A DNA stretch of 64,000 nt, from NCBI GenBank assembly GCA_041390125.1, contig JAWKQN010000013.1, positions 62,001-126,000 on the forward strand, read 5' to 3'. Of the stretch, positions 35,934 to 44,155 are shown piece after piece. Position numbers and translations under genes: made by a program. The notes under the pieces were generated by a model. It was not told the DNA's origin, made no database searches, and saw only the letters and a program-made list of their open reading frames with translations. How positions within the stretch are numbered: the first letter of the stretch is position 1; each line of letters starts with the position of its first letter. This stretch comes from Gemmatimonadota bacterium. Lineage in GTDB: Bacteria; Gemmatimonadota; Gemmatimonadetes; Longimicrobiales; Gaopeijiaceae.

Positions 35934-37995
35934 CGGGAAGCTCCCAGGTCGCGATCGAGTTCACGGTGAGCTGCGGAGGCAGCTCGGACAGCGAGACCAC
36001 CGGCACCTGTGGCAGCACCGGTTCGATGAGACGGCGGATGCCCACCCGGAGGCCGGGCGGAGCGATCAGCGGGTGGTCGCCCCCCGGCGTGCGCGCCAAC
36101 CGATCGAGCTGGCTGAGCAGGCGGGTGAGCGTGTCGGGATCGAGCAGGGCGCCGGCGTTCCCGTCGCGGGGGCTGAACAGCCGCATGAGCGAGGCTTCGA
36201 GCCGCGGTCCGACGGTGATCCCGCGCACGCGCCCCTTCTCGTCGGCGTACTGATCGCCGATGACCTTCGCCAACGCGTAGCGGACCCGTTCGGTGAGGAT
36301 CTCCGGATCCTTCGAGACCTCGGCGGCATCGGCGAGCGTCTCCAGGATGGTCACCAGGTCGCGGATCGGGACCCGCTCGCGCAGCAGCCGTTGGAGCACC
36401 CGGTGCAGCGTGCCCAGCGGCACGCGCTCCGGCACCACGTTCTCCACCAGGGCCGGGTAGAGCTCCTTCAACGTGTCCACCATCTCCTGCACGTCCTGAC
36501 GGGTCAGGAGGTCGGAGGCGTGGCGCTTGAGGATCTCCATCAGGTGCGTGGCCACGACGGTGGACGGCTCTACCACCGTGTAGCCGCGCAACTCGGCGGT
36601 CTGACGCGCGCTGGGCGCGATCCAGCGGGCCGGCAGCCCGAAGCTCGGGTCGATGGTCTCGACGCCTTCGATGGGGCTGGCGTTGCCGGTGTCGAGCGCG
36701 AGGAGCTGCCGCGGCATGACCTCGCCTCTGGCCACCTCGGCGCCGCGGATGCGCACCGCATACCCGTCGGGCGGCAGGGAGACGTTGTCGCGGATCCGCA
36801 CGGGCGGGATGAGGAAGCCGATCTCCTGGGCCGCCTGCTTGCGCAGCAGGCTGATGCGGTCCAGAAGGTCGCCACCGCTCTTCGGATCCACGAGGCTGAT
36901 CAGCGCGTAGCCGACCTCCAGCTCCACCCGGTCGAGCTGCAGGAGCTCCCGCACGGGGTTCTCCGGCTCGGTCTTGGCGGGCTTCTTCTCCTGTCCGACC
37001 TGCGCGGCCTTCTCCTTGTCGGAGCGCCGCTCCTGGGCGAGCCGGGCCACCGCGGCCGTCCCACCCGCCAGGGCGAAGAACGGCAGGGTCGGCAGTCCCG
37101 GGATGAGGCCCATCACGGCCAGCACGCCCGCCGCCATCCAGATGGCGTTGGGGTGGGTGCTGAGCTGATCGGCCACCTCGTCGCCCATCTGCAGGCCACC
37201 CGCGCTGCGGGTGACCATGATGCCCGCGGCCGTGCTGACGATCAGGGCCGGCACCTGCGACACGAGGCCGTCGCCGACCGTGAGCAGCGTGTATTCGGTC
37301 AGCGCCCGTCCCACGGGCATCCCGCGCTGGGCCACCCCGATGAACAGGCCGCCCACGATGTTGATGGCGGTGATGAGCAGCCCCGCGATCGCGTCCCCGC
37401 GCACGAACTTGGCGGCACCGTCCATGGCGCCGTAGAAGTCCGCTTCCCGCGAGATCTCCTCGCGGCGCCGCTTGGCCTCCACGTCGTCGATGAGGCCGGC
37501 GGAGAGATCCCCGTCGATGCTCATCTGGCGTCCCGGCATCGCGTCCAGCGTGAAGCGCGCGGCCACTTCGGCCACACGGCCCGCACCCTTGGTGATCACC
37601 ACGAAGTTGATGGCGATCAGGATGAGGAAGATCACCACGCCGACCGCGTAGTTGCCGCCGATCACGAAGTTACCGAACGCGTCGATGACCTTCCCCGCCT
37701 CGCCCCGCCCCAGGATCAGCCGGGTGCTGGAGACGTTGAGGGCCAGCCGGTACAGCGTGAACAGCAACAGCATCGCGGGGAAGACACTGAAGTCGAGCGC
37801 GCGGCGCGTCTCCAGCGCAACCAGCAGCACGACCAGCGAGGCCGCGATGGACAGGACCAGCAGCAGGTCGAGCACGACCGGCGGCAGCGGCACCACCAGC
37901 AGCGCGATGATGGCCACCACGGCGCCGGCCAGGCCCACCTCGGCGTGCTTCCAGGAACCCTGGTCGATCATGCGGATGGCGGAACCGGCGCTCAT
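35923..37995 (-). CDS. flhA: flagellar export gate protein FlhA
   Basis: Nonameric inner-membrane ring of the flagellar type III export gate. 690 residues. Eight membrane helices in the first about 320 residues; the FHIPEP-region equivalent GKVIDAFGNFVIGGNYAVGVVIF and the loop KGAGRVAEVAARFTLDAMPGRQMSIDGDL match the family. The cytoplasmic domain (about 345 to 690) has LEVGYALISLVD and VVEPSTVVATHLMEILKRHA. Coupled to flhB (ATGA). Confidence 0.97.
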   Translation of the reverse strand: MSAGSAIRMIDQGSWKHAEVGLAGAVVAIIALLVVPLPPVVLDLLLVLSIAASLVVLLVALETRRALDFSVFPAMLLLFTLYRLALNVSSTRLILGRGEAGKVIDAFGNFVIGGNYAVGVVIFLILIAINFVVITKGAGRVAEVAARFTLDAMPGRQMSIDGDLSAGLIDDVEAKRRREEISREADFYGAMDGAAKFVRGDAIAGLLITAINIVGGLFIGVAQRGMPVGRALTEYTLLTVGDGLVSQVPALIVSTAAGIMVTRSAGGLQMGDEVADQLSTHPNAIWMAAGVLAVMGLIPGLPTLPFFALAGGTAAVARLAQERRSDKEKAAQVGQEKKPAKTEPENPVRELLQLDRVELEVGYALISLVDPKSGGDLLDRISLLRKQAAQEIGFLIPPVRIRDNVSLPPDGYAVRIRGAEVARGEVMPRQLLALDTGNASPIEGVETIDPSFGLPARWIAPSARQTAELRGYTVVEPSTVVATHLMEILKRHASDLLTRQDVQEMVDTLKELYPALVENVVPERVPLGTLHRVLQRLLRERVPIRDLVTILETLADAAEVSKDPEILTERVRYALAKVIGDQYADEKGRVRGITVGPRLEASLMRLFSPRDGNAGALLDPDTLTRLLSQLDRLARTPGGDHPLIAPPGLRVGIRRLIEPVLPQVPVVSLSELPPQLTVNSIATWELPDAA

Positions 37996-39092
37996 GCCTC
38001 TGGCCTCCGCGTGCTACGACGGTACTGCTCCGAGCGCGCGCGCTGCCGCTGGTGGAAGATGAAGGCCAGCACTTCGGCCACCGCCACGTAGAGCTCGGCG
38101 GGAATGACCGAGCCGACCTTGGCGCTCGCGAAGAGTCCGCGCGCCAGCGGCTTGTTCTCCACCACCGGCACGCCGGCGTCGAGCGCGATCTGCTTGATGC
38201 GCTGCGCCACCTTGCGCTGTCCCATGGCCAGCACGATGGGCGCCGGGGCCACCTCGGGGTCGTACTTGAGCGCAACGGCGATGTGCGTCGGGTTGGTCAC
38301 CACCACGTCGGCTTCGGACGCCTTGGCGATCATGCGGTTGCGCGTCATCGCGCGCGCCATCGCACGCATGCGCGTCTTGACCATCGGATCGCCTTCGGCT
38401 TCCTTGCGCTCGCGTCGGATCTCCTCGCGGCTCATGCGCAGCTGCTTCTCGTGCTGCCACACCTGGAAGCCGTAGTCGGCCAGCGCGAGCAGCAGGAACA
38501 CCAGACCGGTGGACAGCAGCAGACGCGGCACGTACTCGCGGATCACGGCGAGCAACCCCAGTGGGGACTGCTGCGCCAGGGCGAAGATGTCCTCGGTGCT
38601 GCCCCGCAACGTGCGCCACCCCACCAGACCCACGATCCCGAGCTTGAGGACGGACTTGGCGAGCTCGGCCACGGCCTGCACCCCCAGGATGCGCTTGGCG
38701 TTCTTGGCCGGCGACAGGCGCTCCCACTGCGGCTTCAGCGGCTCGAAGGTGAGGACGCCGCGGGCCTGCAGCGCCCCGGTGCCCCCGGTGACCAGCACGG
38801 CGAGGGCGAGGGGCGCAGCCAGGAGCATCACCATCTCGGTCAGGATCGAGCGCAGCCACACCGCCACGTTCGGCACGTCGGACGGGAACACCGCCGGGTT
38901 GGCCAGCGTGTAGCCGGTCAGGTCCACGAGGCCCCGCCCCATCGCCTCGGCCATGGGTCCGGTGATCACCGCGCCGGCGAGGAGCAGCAAGGCGGTGGGC
39001 AGCTCGCGGCTACGCGGCACCTGCCCCTTGCGGTGGGCGTCTTCCCGCCGCTTGGGTGTCGCTTGCTCTGTGCGTTCCTGATCGTCGGCCAT
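37992..39092 (-). CDS. flhB: flagellar export switch protein FlhB
   Basis: Export-gate protein that switches substrate specificity from rod/hook to filament. 366 residues: cytoplasmic N-terminus (ERTEQATPKRREDAHRKGQV), four membrane helices, and the autocleavage motif in VVTNPTHIAVALKY, so the Asn-Pro cleavage site is intact. The cleavage product should respond to the hook-length ruler, which here is the fusion protein at 46 to 48 kb. Ends overlapping flhA. Confidence 0.97.
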   Translation of the reverse strand: MADDQERTEQATPKRREDAHRKGQVPRSRELPTALLLLAGAVITGPMAEAMGRGLVDLTGYTLANPAVFPSDVPNVAVWLRSILTEMVMLLAAPLALAVLVTGGTGALQARGVLTFEPLKPQWERLSPAKNAKRILGVQAVAELAKSVLKLGIVGLVGWRTLRGSTEDIFALAQQSPLGLLAVIREYVPRLLLSTGLVFLLLALADYGFQVWQHEKQLRMSREEIRRERKEAEGDPMVKTRMRAMARAMTRNRMIAKASEADVVVTNPTHIAVALKYDPEVAPAPIVLAMGQRKVAQRIKQIALDAGVPVVENKPLARGLFASAKVGSVIPAELYVAVAEVLAFIFHQRQRARSEQYRRSTRRPEA

Positions 39093-39096
39093 GGGA

Positions 39097-39870
39097 CTAG
39101 CGGGGCAGGGGGCCGAAGACGCGGCCCAGCAGCGCCTCGTAGTCGCCGGTCCACCCCGAGAAGGTGGTGGCGGCCAGGGGCAGCGTGAGCGCGAGGACGA
39201 GCAGACCGATCCCGATCTGCACCGGGAAGGCGACGAGCAGCAGGTTGACCTGCGGAGCGGTGCGGGCCAGCACGCCCAGCGCGGCGTTGGCGATGAGCAC
39301 CACGGCCACGACGGGCGCGGCCAGGCGCATCCCCATCGCGAAGAGGGTGGTGCCGGCGGTCAGCGTCATGCCGAGACCGCGCGCGGCCGCGAAGCCCGAT
39401 CCCAGGGGCGCGATGTCGGTGGTGGCGCTCAACGCCTCCAGCATCACCAGGTGCCCCCCCATCGTGAGGAGCAGCACCGTCACGGTGAGGTTCAGGAGCT
39501 GACCGAGCGTGGGCGTGGAGATGGAGGACGTCGGGTCCAGCGTGGTGGCGCCGGACAAGCCGATCTGCACCGCCAGCCATTCACCGGCCGCCTCGGCTGC
39601 CCCCACGAACACCGCGGCGCCCAGGCCCACCAGGACGCCGATCAGCGTCTCCTCCAGCAGGGTAGCCAGCCCGAAGCGGGCGCCCTCGGCGGTGACGGTG
39701 GTGGGCAGCAGCAGGATGGTGAACAGGATGACGAGCGCGGCGCGGATCCGCGCCGGCACCACGCGCGCCGAGTAGACCGGCGCCACCAGCACCACGCCGC
39801 CCACCCGGGCCGCGAGCAGCAGCCCCGGCGCCAGGCCGGCGAGCGCGGGAGGAAGGAAGCCGGAATCCAT
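39097..39870 (-). CDS. fliR: flagellar export gate protein FliR
   Basis: Gate subunit of the FliPQR complex; 257 residues, six predicted membrane helices. Visible family features: LLLAARVGGVVLVAPVYSAR near the N-terminus, LGAAVFVGAAEAAGEWLAVQIGLSG in the middle, and the C-terminal GIGLLVLALTLPLAATTFSG. Start overlaps the fliQ stop (TGATG); flhB begins 4 bp downstream. Confidence 0.94.
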   Translation of the reverse strand: MDSGFLPPALAGLAPGLLLAARVGGVVLVAPVYSARVVPARIRAALVILFTILLLPTTVTAEGARFGLATLLEETLIGVLVGLGAAVFVGAAEAAGEWLAVQIGLSGATTLDPTSSISTPTLGQLLNLTVTVLLLTMGGHLVMLEALSATTDIAPLGSGFAAARGLGMTLTAGTTLFAMGMRLAAPVVAVVLIANAALGVLARTAPQVNLLLVAFPVQIGIGLLVLALTLPLAATTFSGWTGDYEALLGRVFGPLPR

Positions 39871-40136
39871 CAGCCGAGGTTCGGGATCGAGCGGAAGAGC
39901 TCGGCCGTGTAGTTGACGAGCGTCTGCAGCATCCAGGAGAGCCCGACGATCAGCGTGCCGACGGCCGCCAGCAGCTTGGGCACGAAGGACAGGGTCTGGT
40001 CCTGGATCTGGGTGACGGCCTGGAAGACGCTCACCGCCAGGCTGACGCCGACGGCCACGAGCAGCATGGGAGCTGCCACCAGCAGCGCCTGCAGCACGGC
40101 GTCGCGCGCCAGGTCGATCGCGAGCGAAGGCGTCAT
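39870..40136 (-). CDS. fliQ: flagellar export gate protein FliQ
   Basis: 88-residue gate subunit with two membrane helices (LQALLVAAPMLLVAVGVSLAVSVFQ and LLAAVGTLIVGLSWMLQTLVNY) joined by the conserved TQIQDQTLSFVPK. ATG at 40136 overlaps the fliP stop by 4 bp. Confidence 0.95.
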   Translation of the reverse strand: MTPSLAIDLARDAVLQALLVAAPMLLVAVGVSLAVSVFQAVTQIQDQTLSFVPKLLAAVGTLIVGLSWMLQTLVNYTAELFRSIPNLG

Positions 40137-41224
40137 GCCGCGAAGCTCCGGACCAGGCCTTCGATCACCAGACCCCATCCGTCGACCAGCACGAACAGCA
40201 ACAGCTTGATGGGCAGCGACACCATCACCGGCGGCAGCATGAACATGCCCATGCTCATGAGGATGGAGGCCACGACGAGGTCGATGACGACGAAGGGCAG
40301 GTAGAGCACGAACCCGATCTGGAAGGCGGTGCGCAGCTCGCTCGTGACGAACGCGGAGACGAGGACGGGCAACGACAGGTCCTCGGGCGTCTCGGGCGCG
40401 TCGGAAGCGGAGAGGTCGATGAAGCGACCGAGGTCGGCCTCGCGCGTCTGCGCCAGCATGAACTCGCGCAGCGGCACCTGGGCCCGGTCGAGCATCTCCA
40501 CCTGCTCGATCTCGCCCTCCATCCAGGGCGAGACCGCGTCGCGGTTGACGACGTCGAACGTGGGCGCCATCACGAACGCGGTGAGCAACAGCGCCAGGGC
40601 GGCCAGGAGCTGGCCGGGAGGCGCGCTCTGGGTGCCCAACGCCTGTCGCAGGAAGTGCAGCACGATCAGCGTGCGGGTGAAGCTGGTCATGAGCAGCACC
40701 AGCGTGGGCAGCACCGCCATGAGCCCCAGGAAGACCGCGACGCCCACCGGCCCTTCCAGGCGGAGCGACTCGTCGCCCGCGGCTGCGCCCAGCGGCGAGC
40801 TGGCCAGCTCCAGCAGGGTGCCCAGCCCGCCCGTCGCCGTCTCCTGCGCCGAGACGGGCGCGTGGACCAGGAGCAGACCGATCACCACGCCCAGCATCAA
40901 CACGCGCAAGGGCCAGCCCCGACGGCGGGGCGGCAGGTCGTCCGGCCACTCCTCGTCGTCCAGCGCGGGGATCGCGCCCTCGGGATCGAGCTCCGTCAGC
41001 ATGCGCACGCCGCCCTCGCCCACCGCCACGGCGAACTGCCGCGTGTCGATGCGCACCACCGCCACGCCCTGCCGCGGCCCCACGGCGACGCGCTCCAGCA
41101 CCTGCACCCGCCCGTGATAGCCACGGGGGCCGAAGCGGCGCCGCGCGCCGGCCAGCACCCGCGCGAGCACCAGGGCGAGACCACAGAGCGCCAGGGCGCC
41201 CGCGGTGAGGATCAGGAAGGTCAC
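40133..41224 (-). CDS. fliP: FliO-FliP fusion protein of the export gate
   Basis: 363-residue protein combining two export-gate factors. Residues 1 to 90 are FliO-like: an N-terminal membrane helix (ILTAGALALCGLALVLARVLA) and the small beta domain VQVLERVAVGPRQGVAVVRI and VAVGEGGVRML. After an acidic/basic linker (DDEEWPDDLPPRRR), a FliP signal-like helix (residues 108 to 127, ending VSAQ) leads into FliP: VLLMTSFTRTLIVLHFLRQALG, PTFDVVNRDA, IGFVLYLPFVVIDLVVASILMSMGM. The reading frame is continuous. GTG start at 41224 overlaps fliN. An internal start at Met110 cannot be excluded. Confidence 0.93.
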   Translation of the reverse strand: MTFLILTAGALALCGLALVLARVLAGARRRFGPRGYHGRVQVLERVAVGPRQGVAVVRIDTRQFAVAVGEGGVRMLTELDPEGAIPALDDEEWPDDLPPRRRGWPLRVLMLGVVIGLLLVHAPVSAQETATGGLGTLLELASSPLGAAAGDESLRLEGPVGVAVFLGLMAVLPTLVLLMTSFTRTLIVLHFLRQALGTQSAPPGQLLAALALLLTAFVMAPTFDVVNRDAVSPWMEGEIEQVEMLDRAQVPLREFMLAQTREADLGRFIDLSASDAPETPEDLSLPVLVSAFVTSELRTAFQIGFVLYLPFVVIDLVVASILMSMGMFMLPPVMVSLPIKLLLFVLVDGWGLVIEGLVRSFAA

Positions 41225-41598
41225 GCGGGCCCCATCCCAGCGGCCGCGCCGGCGATCACCCGCGTGAGCCGCACACCGAAATGCTCACCCAGCACCACCA
41301 CCTCGCCTTCGGCCAGCTTGCGATCGCCGACGAACACGTCGACCGGCTCGCCCGCGAGTCGATCGAGCTGCACCACGGCGCCCCGCGAGAGGTGCAGCAG
41401 ATCCCGCACGCTCATGGAGGTCCGACCCAGCTCCACCGAGACCGGCATGTCCAGGTCGTAGAGCACCGACAGGTGGGCTTCGCCACCGGTGGCATGGCCG
41501 TTCTTGATCTCGGCGAAGTCGTGCGGAGCCGCTTCGGGGGCGGGAGCCGCGGCCGGCTTGGCCGGAGGCGCGGACGGGGACGGCGTCGGATCGGTCAC
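41221..41598 (-). CDS. fliN: flagellar motor switch protein FliN
   Basis: C-ring subunit, 125 residues. A Pro/Ala-rich N-terminal tail (1 to 40) precedes the SpoA domain: LYDLDMPVSVELGRTSMSVRDLLHLSRGAVVQLDRLAGEPV in pieces, then VFVGDRKLAEGEVVVLGEHFGVRLT. GTG start at 41598. Lies 11 bp after fliM and overlaps the FliO-FliP gene by 4 bp. Confidence 0.95.
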   Translation of the reverse strand: MTDPTPSPSAPPAKPAAAPAPEAAPHDFAEIKNGHATGGEAHLSVLYDLDMPVSVELGRTSMSVRDLLHLSRGAVVQLDRLAGEPVDVFVGDRKLAEGEVVVLGEHFGVRLTRVIAGAAAGMGPA

Positions 41599-41609
41599 GG
41601 TGCGTTCCT

Positions 41610-42569
41610 TCAGGTCTGTGGGTTCTTGCCACCGCCGCCCGCCGGGGCGGGTCCGGTGACGCGTACGGCGAGGGACTTGCCCGAGCGGCCGGGGCTACCG
41701 AGGAAGCGGCGTTGTCCGCCGATCCACAGCTCGATCGGCGCGTCGGTGGACAGTCGCGTCGGCAGGACCATGCCCTCGGTGAGACGGGCGAGCGTGCCGA
41801 GCGAAACCCCGAACGCCGGGAGCCGGGCGCTCACCTCCACGTGCGCGCCCATGAGGGTGCGGCGCACGTTGTCGTGGTCCTGCTGGATGGCCGGATCCAC
41901 GCGGGGCTGCACCACCTCGTCGGGACTGGCCGCCAGGTATTCGTCCATGGCCTGCGTGGGCAGCCAGACGTCGGCCTGGCCCTCCCAGGCTTCCCCGCGC
42001 ACCGTGAGCTGCACGCCGAAGTAGCGATCCTCGCGGGTCGCGATCGACATCAGCTCCGGTGCCGACTCGAACGCGAGCGGCCCGAAGCTCAGCGGGACGT
42101 GCTCGCGCCAGGTGCGCGTGAAGTCGGCGAGCAGGCGCGTGATCACGAGCCCCATGGCCCGGATCTCCAGCTCGCTGGCGGCGCGCTGGATCAGGGCCGG
42201 GGTGCCTCCGCCTCCCATGAGGCGCTCGATGCCCGAGAAGAAGAAGTCCGGCGACAGCGTGAGCAGCGCCACGCGGTCGGCGGCTTCGTTGACCGTGTAG
42301 AGGTAGGTGTAGCAGGGCTTGGGTAGCCGTTCCCGCACGATGCGGAACGGGGCCAGCTCGATGCCGTTGATTGAGACGCGCACCGACTCGCGGAAGCGCG
42401 AGCCCAGCCAGGCCTCGAACTCGGCCGCGAACTCGCCCATGAGCTCGAGGACCTCACCCTGGCGCGGGAGACCGGCCTTGAGCGGACTCTTGAAGTCGTA
42501 GCGGAGGAGATCGCCCTCCTCGGGGGCCGCATCCTCCGGGCGCTCGTCGACGACGGCTTCGGCGCTCAT
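41610..42569 (-). CDS. fliM: flagellar motor switch protein FliM
   Basis: C-ring protein linking FliG to FliN. 319 residues. The middle domain has FFFSGIERLMGGGG and SELEIRAMGLVITRLLADFTRTW, the C-terminal SpoA domain HVEVSARLPAFGVSLGTLARLTEGMVLPT. The usual N-terminal CheY-P-binding motif (LSQxEIDALL) is not evident; the N-terminus is EDAAPEEGDLLRYDFKSPLK. Overlaps fliL by 4 bp. Confidence 0.94.
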   Translation of the reverse strand: MSAEAVVDERPEDAAPEEGDLLRYDFKSPLKAGLPRQGEVLELMGEFAAEFEAWLGSRFRESVRVSINGIELAPFRIVRERLPKPCYTYLYTVNEAADRVALLTLSPDFFFSGIERLMGGGGTPALIQRAASELEIRAMGLVITRLLADFTRTWREHVPLSFGPLAFESAPELMSIATREDRYFGVQLTVRGEAWEGQADVWLPTQAMDEYLAASPDEVVQPRVDPAIQQDHDNVRRTLMGAHVEVSARLPAFGVSLGTLARLTEGMVLPTRLSTDAPIELWIGGQRRFLGSPGRSGKSLAVRVTGPAPAGGGGKNPQT

Positions 42570-43105
42570 TGGATCACGAACCGGGGCATGAAGAGGCTCA
42601 CCACGTCGCCCGACTCCAGAAGCTCGGAAAGCGCGTCGGCCACCTCGGCCTTCAGGCTGTCGCGCAGCGCGATGTCGGAGAGCTGGTCCACGGAGCGACG
42701 CCCGAAGATCTGGAGCAGACGATCGCGCGCCTCGGCCTCCCGGGCGGTGAGCTCCTCGGAGGCCGCCTCGGTGGAGAGCTTGAGGGCCAGGTCCACCAGC
42801 AGGAACCGGGAGGGGCTCCCGGCCGGGTTCACGATGACGTTGGGGAGCTGGTAGAGCGCGGCAGCGCCCTCGGACGCTTCGCCCTCGGCGCCCTCCCCGC
42901 CGTGGTCCCCGGAGGATCCGCCTTCGGCGGACTCCTCGGGGTCGCCGCCGCCGGGCGCGGCCAGGGCCGGGCCCACCACGAGGACGCCGGCGGCGCCTCC
43001 AGCGCCCAGACCCACCAGCATGAGCAGGAGGGGGAGCGCCTTGCCCTTCTTGGGCGGGGCCTCCGCTTCCTGTCCCTCTTCCTTCGGCTGTGCGTCGTCC
43101 GACAC
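42566..43105 (-). CDS. fliL: flagellar basal body-associated protein FliL
   Basis: Inner-membrane protein around the stator, 179 residues: cytoplasmic Glu/Lys-rich N-terminus, one membrane helix (ALPLLLMLVGLGAGGAAGVLVV), an acidic Gly/Glu/Ser linker, and the periplasmic FliL domain with YQLPNVIVNPAGSPSRFLLVDLALKL and ILSELSDIALRDSLKAEV-like segments. First gene of the fliL-to-fliA run; the promoter should lie in the 353 bp upstream. Confidence 0.9.
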   Translation of the reverse strand: MSDDAQPKEEGQEAEAPPKKGKALPLLLMLVGLGAGGAAGVLVVGPALAAPGGGDPEESAEGGSSGDHGGEGAEGEASEGAAALYQLPNVIVNPAGSPSRFLLVDLALKLSTEAASEELTAREAEARDRLLQIFGRRSVDQLSDIALRDSLKAEVADALSELLESGDVVSLFMPRFVIQ

Positions 43106-43458
43106 GATTCCTCGCCTCGATGGACCTGCCGCGTCCCCCGGACGGGGGGATCCGCGCGGCGACCCGGAAAGGCAGGCCGCAGGCCAGGCGGGGGCGTCCG
43201 CGCCACCGCTCGGATCGCGGGCTTCAAGACGTGGTCGGACAACGTGTTACGCGTGCAGTGCCGGCGCTCCGCCCGGGACGCGCGGCGCCGGGCGGATCGG
43301 CCGGGTCGGGGAGTTCTTCCGCCCTCGGGCGGCGGGAAATTCCGGGCGAGGGGAGCACCCCGGGCTGTGCCGCCCGTCGCTACCCCACGCCCCCTTCGAG
43401 GGGAGGGCTCCACCGCCTCCCGCATTGCGATCCGCGGCGGGGCCGCCTACCTGGGAGC
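43106..43458. other. 353-bp intergenic region between fliL and a DUF1569 gene
   Basis: No credible gene. Divergent region holding promoters for the fliL operon (minus) and the DUF1569 gene (plus). I searched for sigma-28 (TAAAGTTT-N11-GCCGATAA) and sigma-54 (GG-N10-GC) elements for fliL and found none convincing. A C5/G5 hairpin lies close to the fliL start. Confidence 0.4.
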
Positions 43459-43923
43459 ATGGCCCGTTCGCTCTTCGACCCCCGCGGCAGCGCCGCGCTG
43501 GCCCAGCGCCTGGCGCGCCTGACGCCCGATGCGCCCCGTCAGTGGGGCCGCATGGATGCGCATCAGGCCGTTTGCCACCTCTCGGATGCGTTCGCCTGGT
43601 CCCTCGGGCAGCGTCCGGCCACGGCCGAGGGGAAGCCGCCCCTTCCCCCTCCGGTGCTCCGCTGGGTGGCGCTCCGGCTTCCGCTGCCGTGGCCGAAGGG
43701 TGGCGTGCCCACCATGCGCGAGGCGGACCAGGAGCGGGATGGCACACGGCCCACCGAGTTCGCCCGCGATCGCGCCCGGTTGGAGGGGCTCATGGCTTCG
43801 TTCGCGGCCCTCCCGGACGTGCCTCCCGTGGTGCACCCGTTCTTCGGTCCCATGTCCCGGGGCGATTGGGGACGGTGGGGGTGGCGGCACTGCGACCACC
43901 ACTTCAGGCAGTTCGGGGTCTAG
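43459..43923 (+). CDS. DUF1569 / DinB-like protein
   Basis: 154-residue protein with the DUF1569 pattern of the DinB four-helix superfamily: RQWGRMDAHQAVCHLSDAF near residue 30 and the C-terminal HPFFGPMSRGDWGRWGWRHCDHHFRQFG. The spaced histidines (HQ...CH and RHCDHH) are the metal ligands expected of the fold. ATG at 43459. Not known to be flagellar; it sits on the opposite strand between fliL and flgE and splits the flagellar operons. Function unknown. Confidence 0.82.
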   Translation: MARSLFDPRGSAALAQRLARLTPDAPRQWGRMDAHQAVCHLSDAFAWSLGQRPATAEGKPPLPPPVLRWVALRLPLPWPKGGVPTMREADQERDGTRPTEFARDRARLEGLMASFAALPDVPPVVHPFFGPMSRGDWGRWGWRHCDHHFRQFGV

Positions 43924-44003
43924 GCGCGCCCACGCGGTCGCCGGGGGCGCCCACGGGGTCGACGGGGACCCGACATGACGCCGCCCCGGGCCCCCGGAAA
44001 GCC

Positions 44004-44039
44004 GAATGGAGGCCGCCGCTTTCGCGACGACCTCCATTC
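44004..44039. terminator. bidirectional terminator hairpin
   Basis: Perfect 9-bp stem GAATGGAGG / CCTCCATTC with an 18-nt, partly paired GC-rich loop, between the convergent ends of the DUF1569 gene and flgE. Position and strength fit a shared terminator. Confidence 0.65.
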
Positions 44040-44155
44040 CACTCCAGGGTCATGCCAGCCCGAGAAGGGCGCGGGCGGGACCGCTCCCGCCGCTTGAGGG
44101 ACGATCTGCGCGTGCGGAACGTGCGCGCGTCGACGCGTCCCCGACCGGAACCGAA

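Noticed and set aside
40133..41224. FliO and FliP as two separate genes
   Set aside because: There is no stop codon between the parts and no strong ribosome site before Met110; internal initiation remains possible and is noted.
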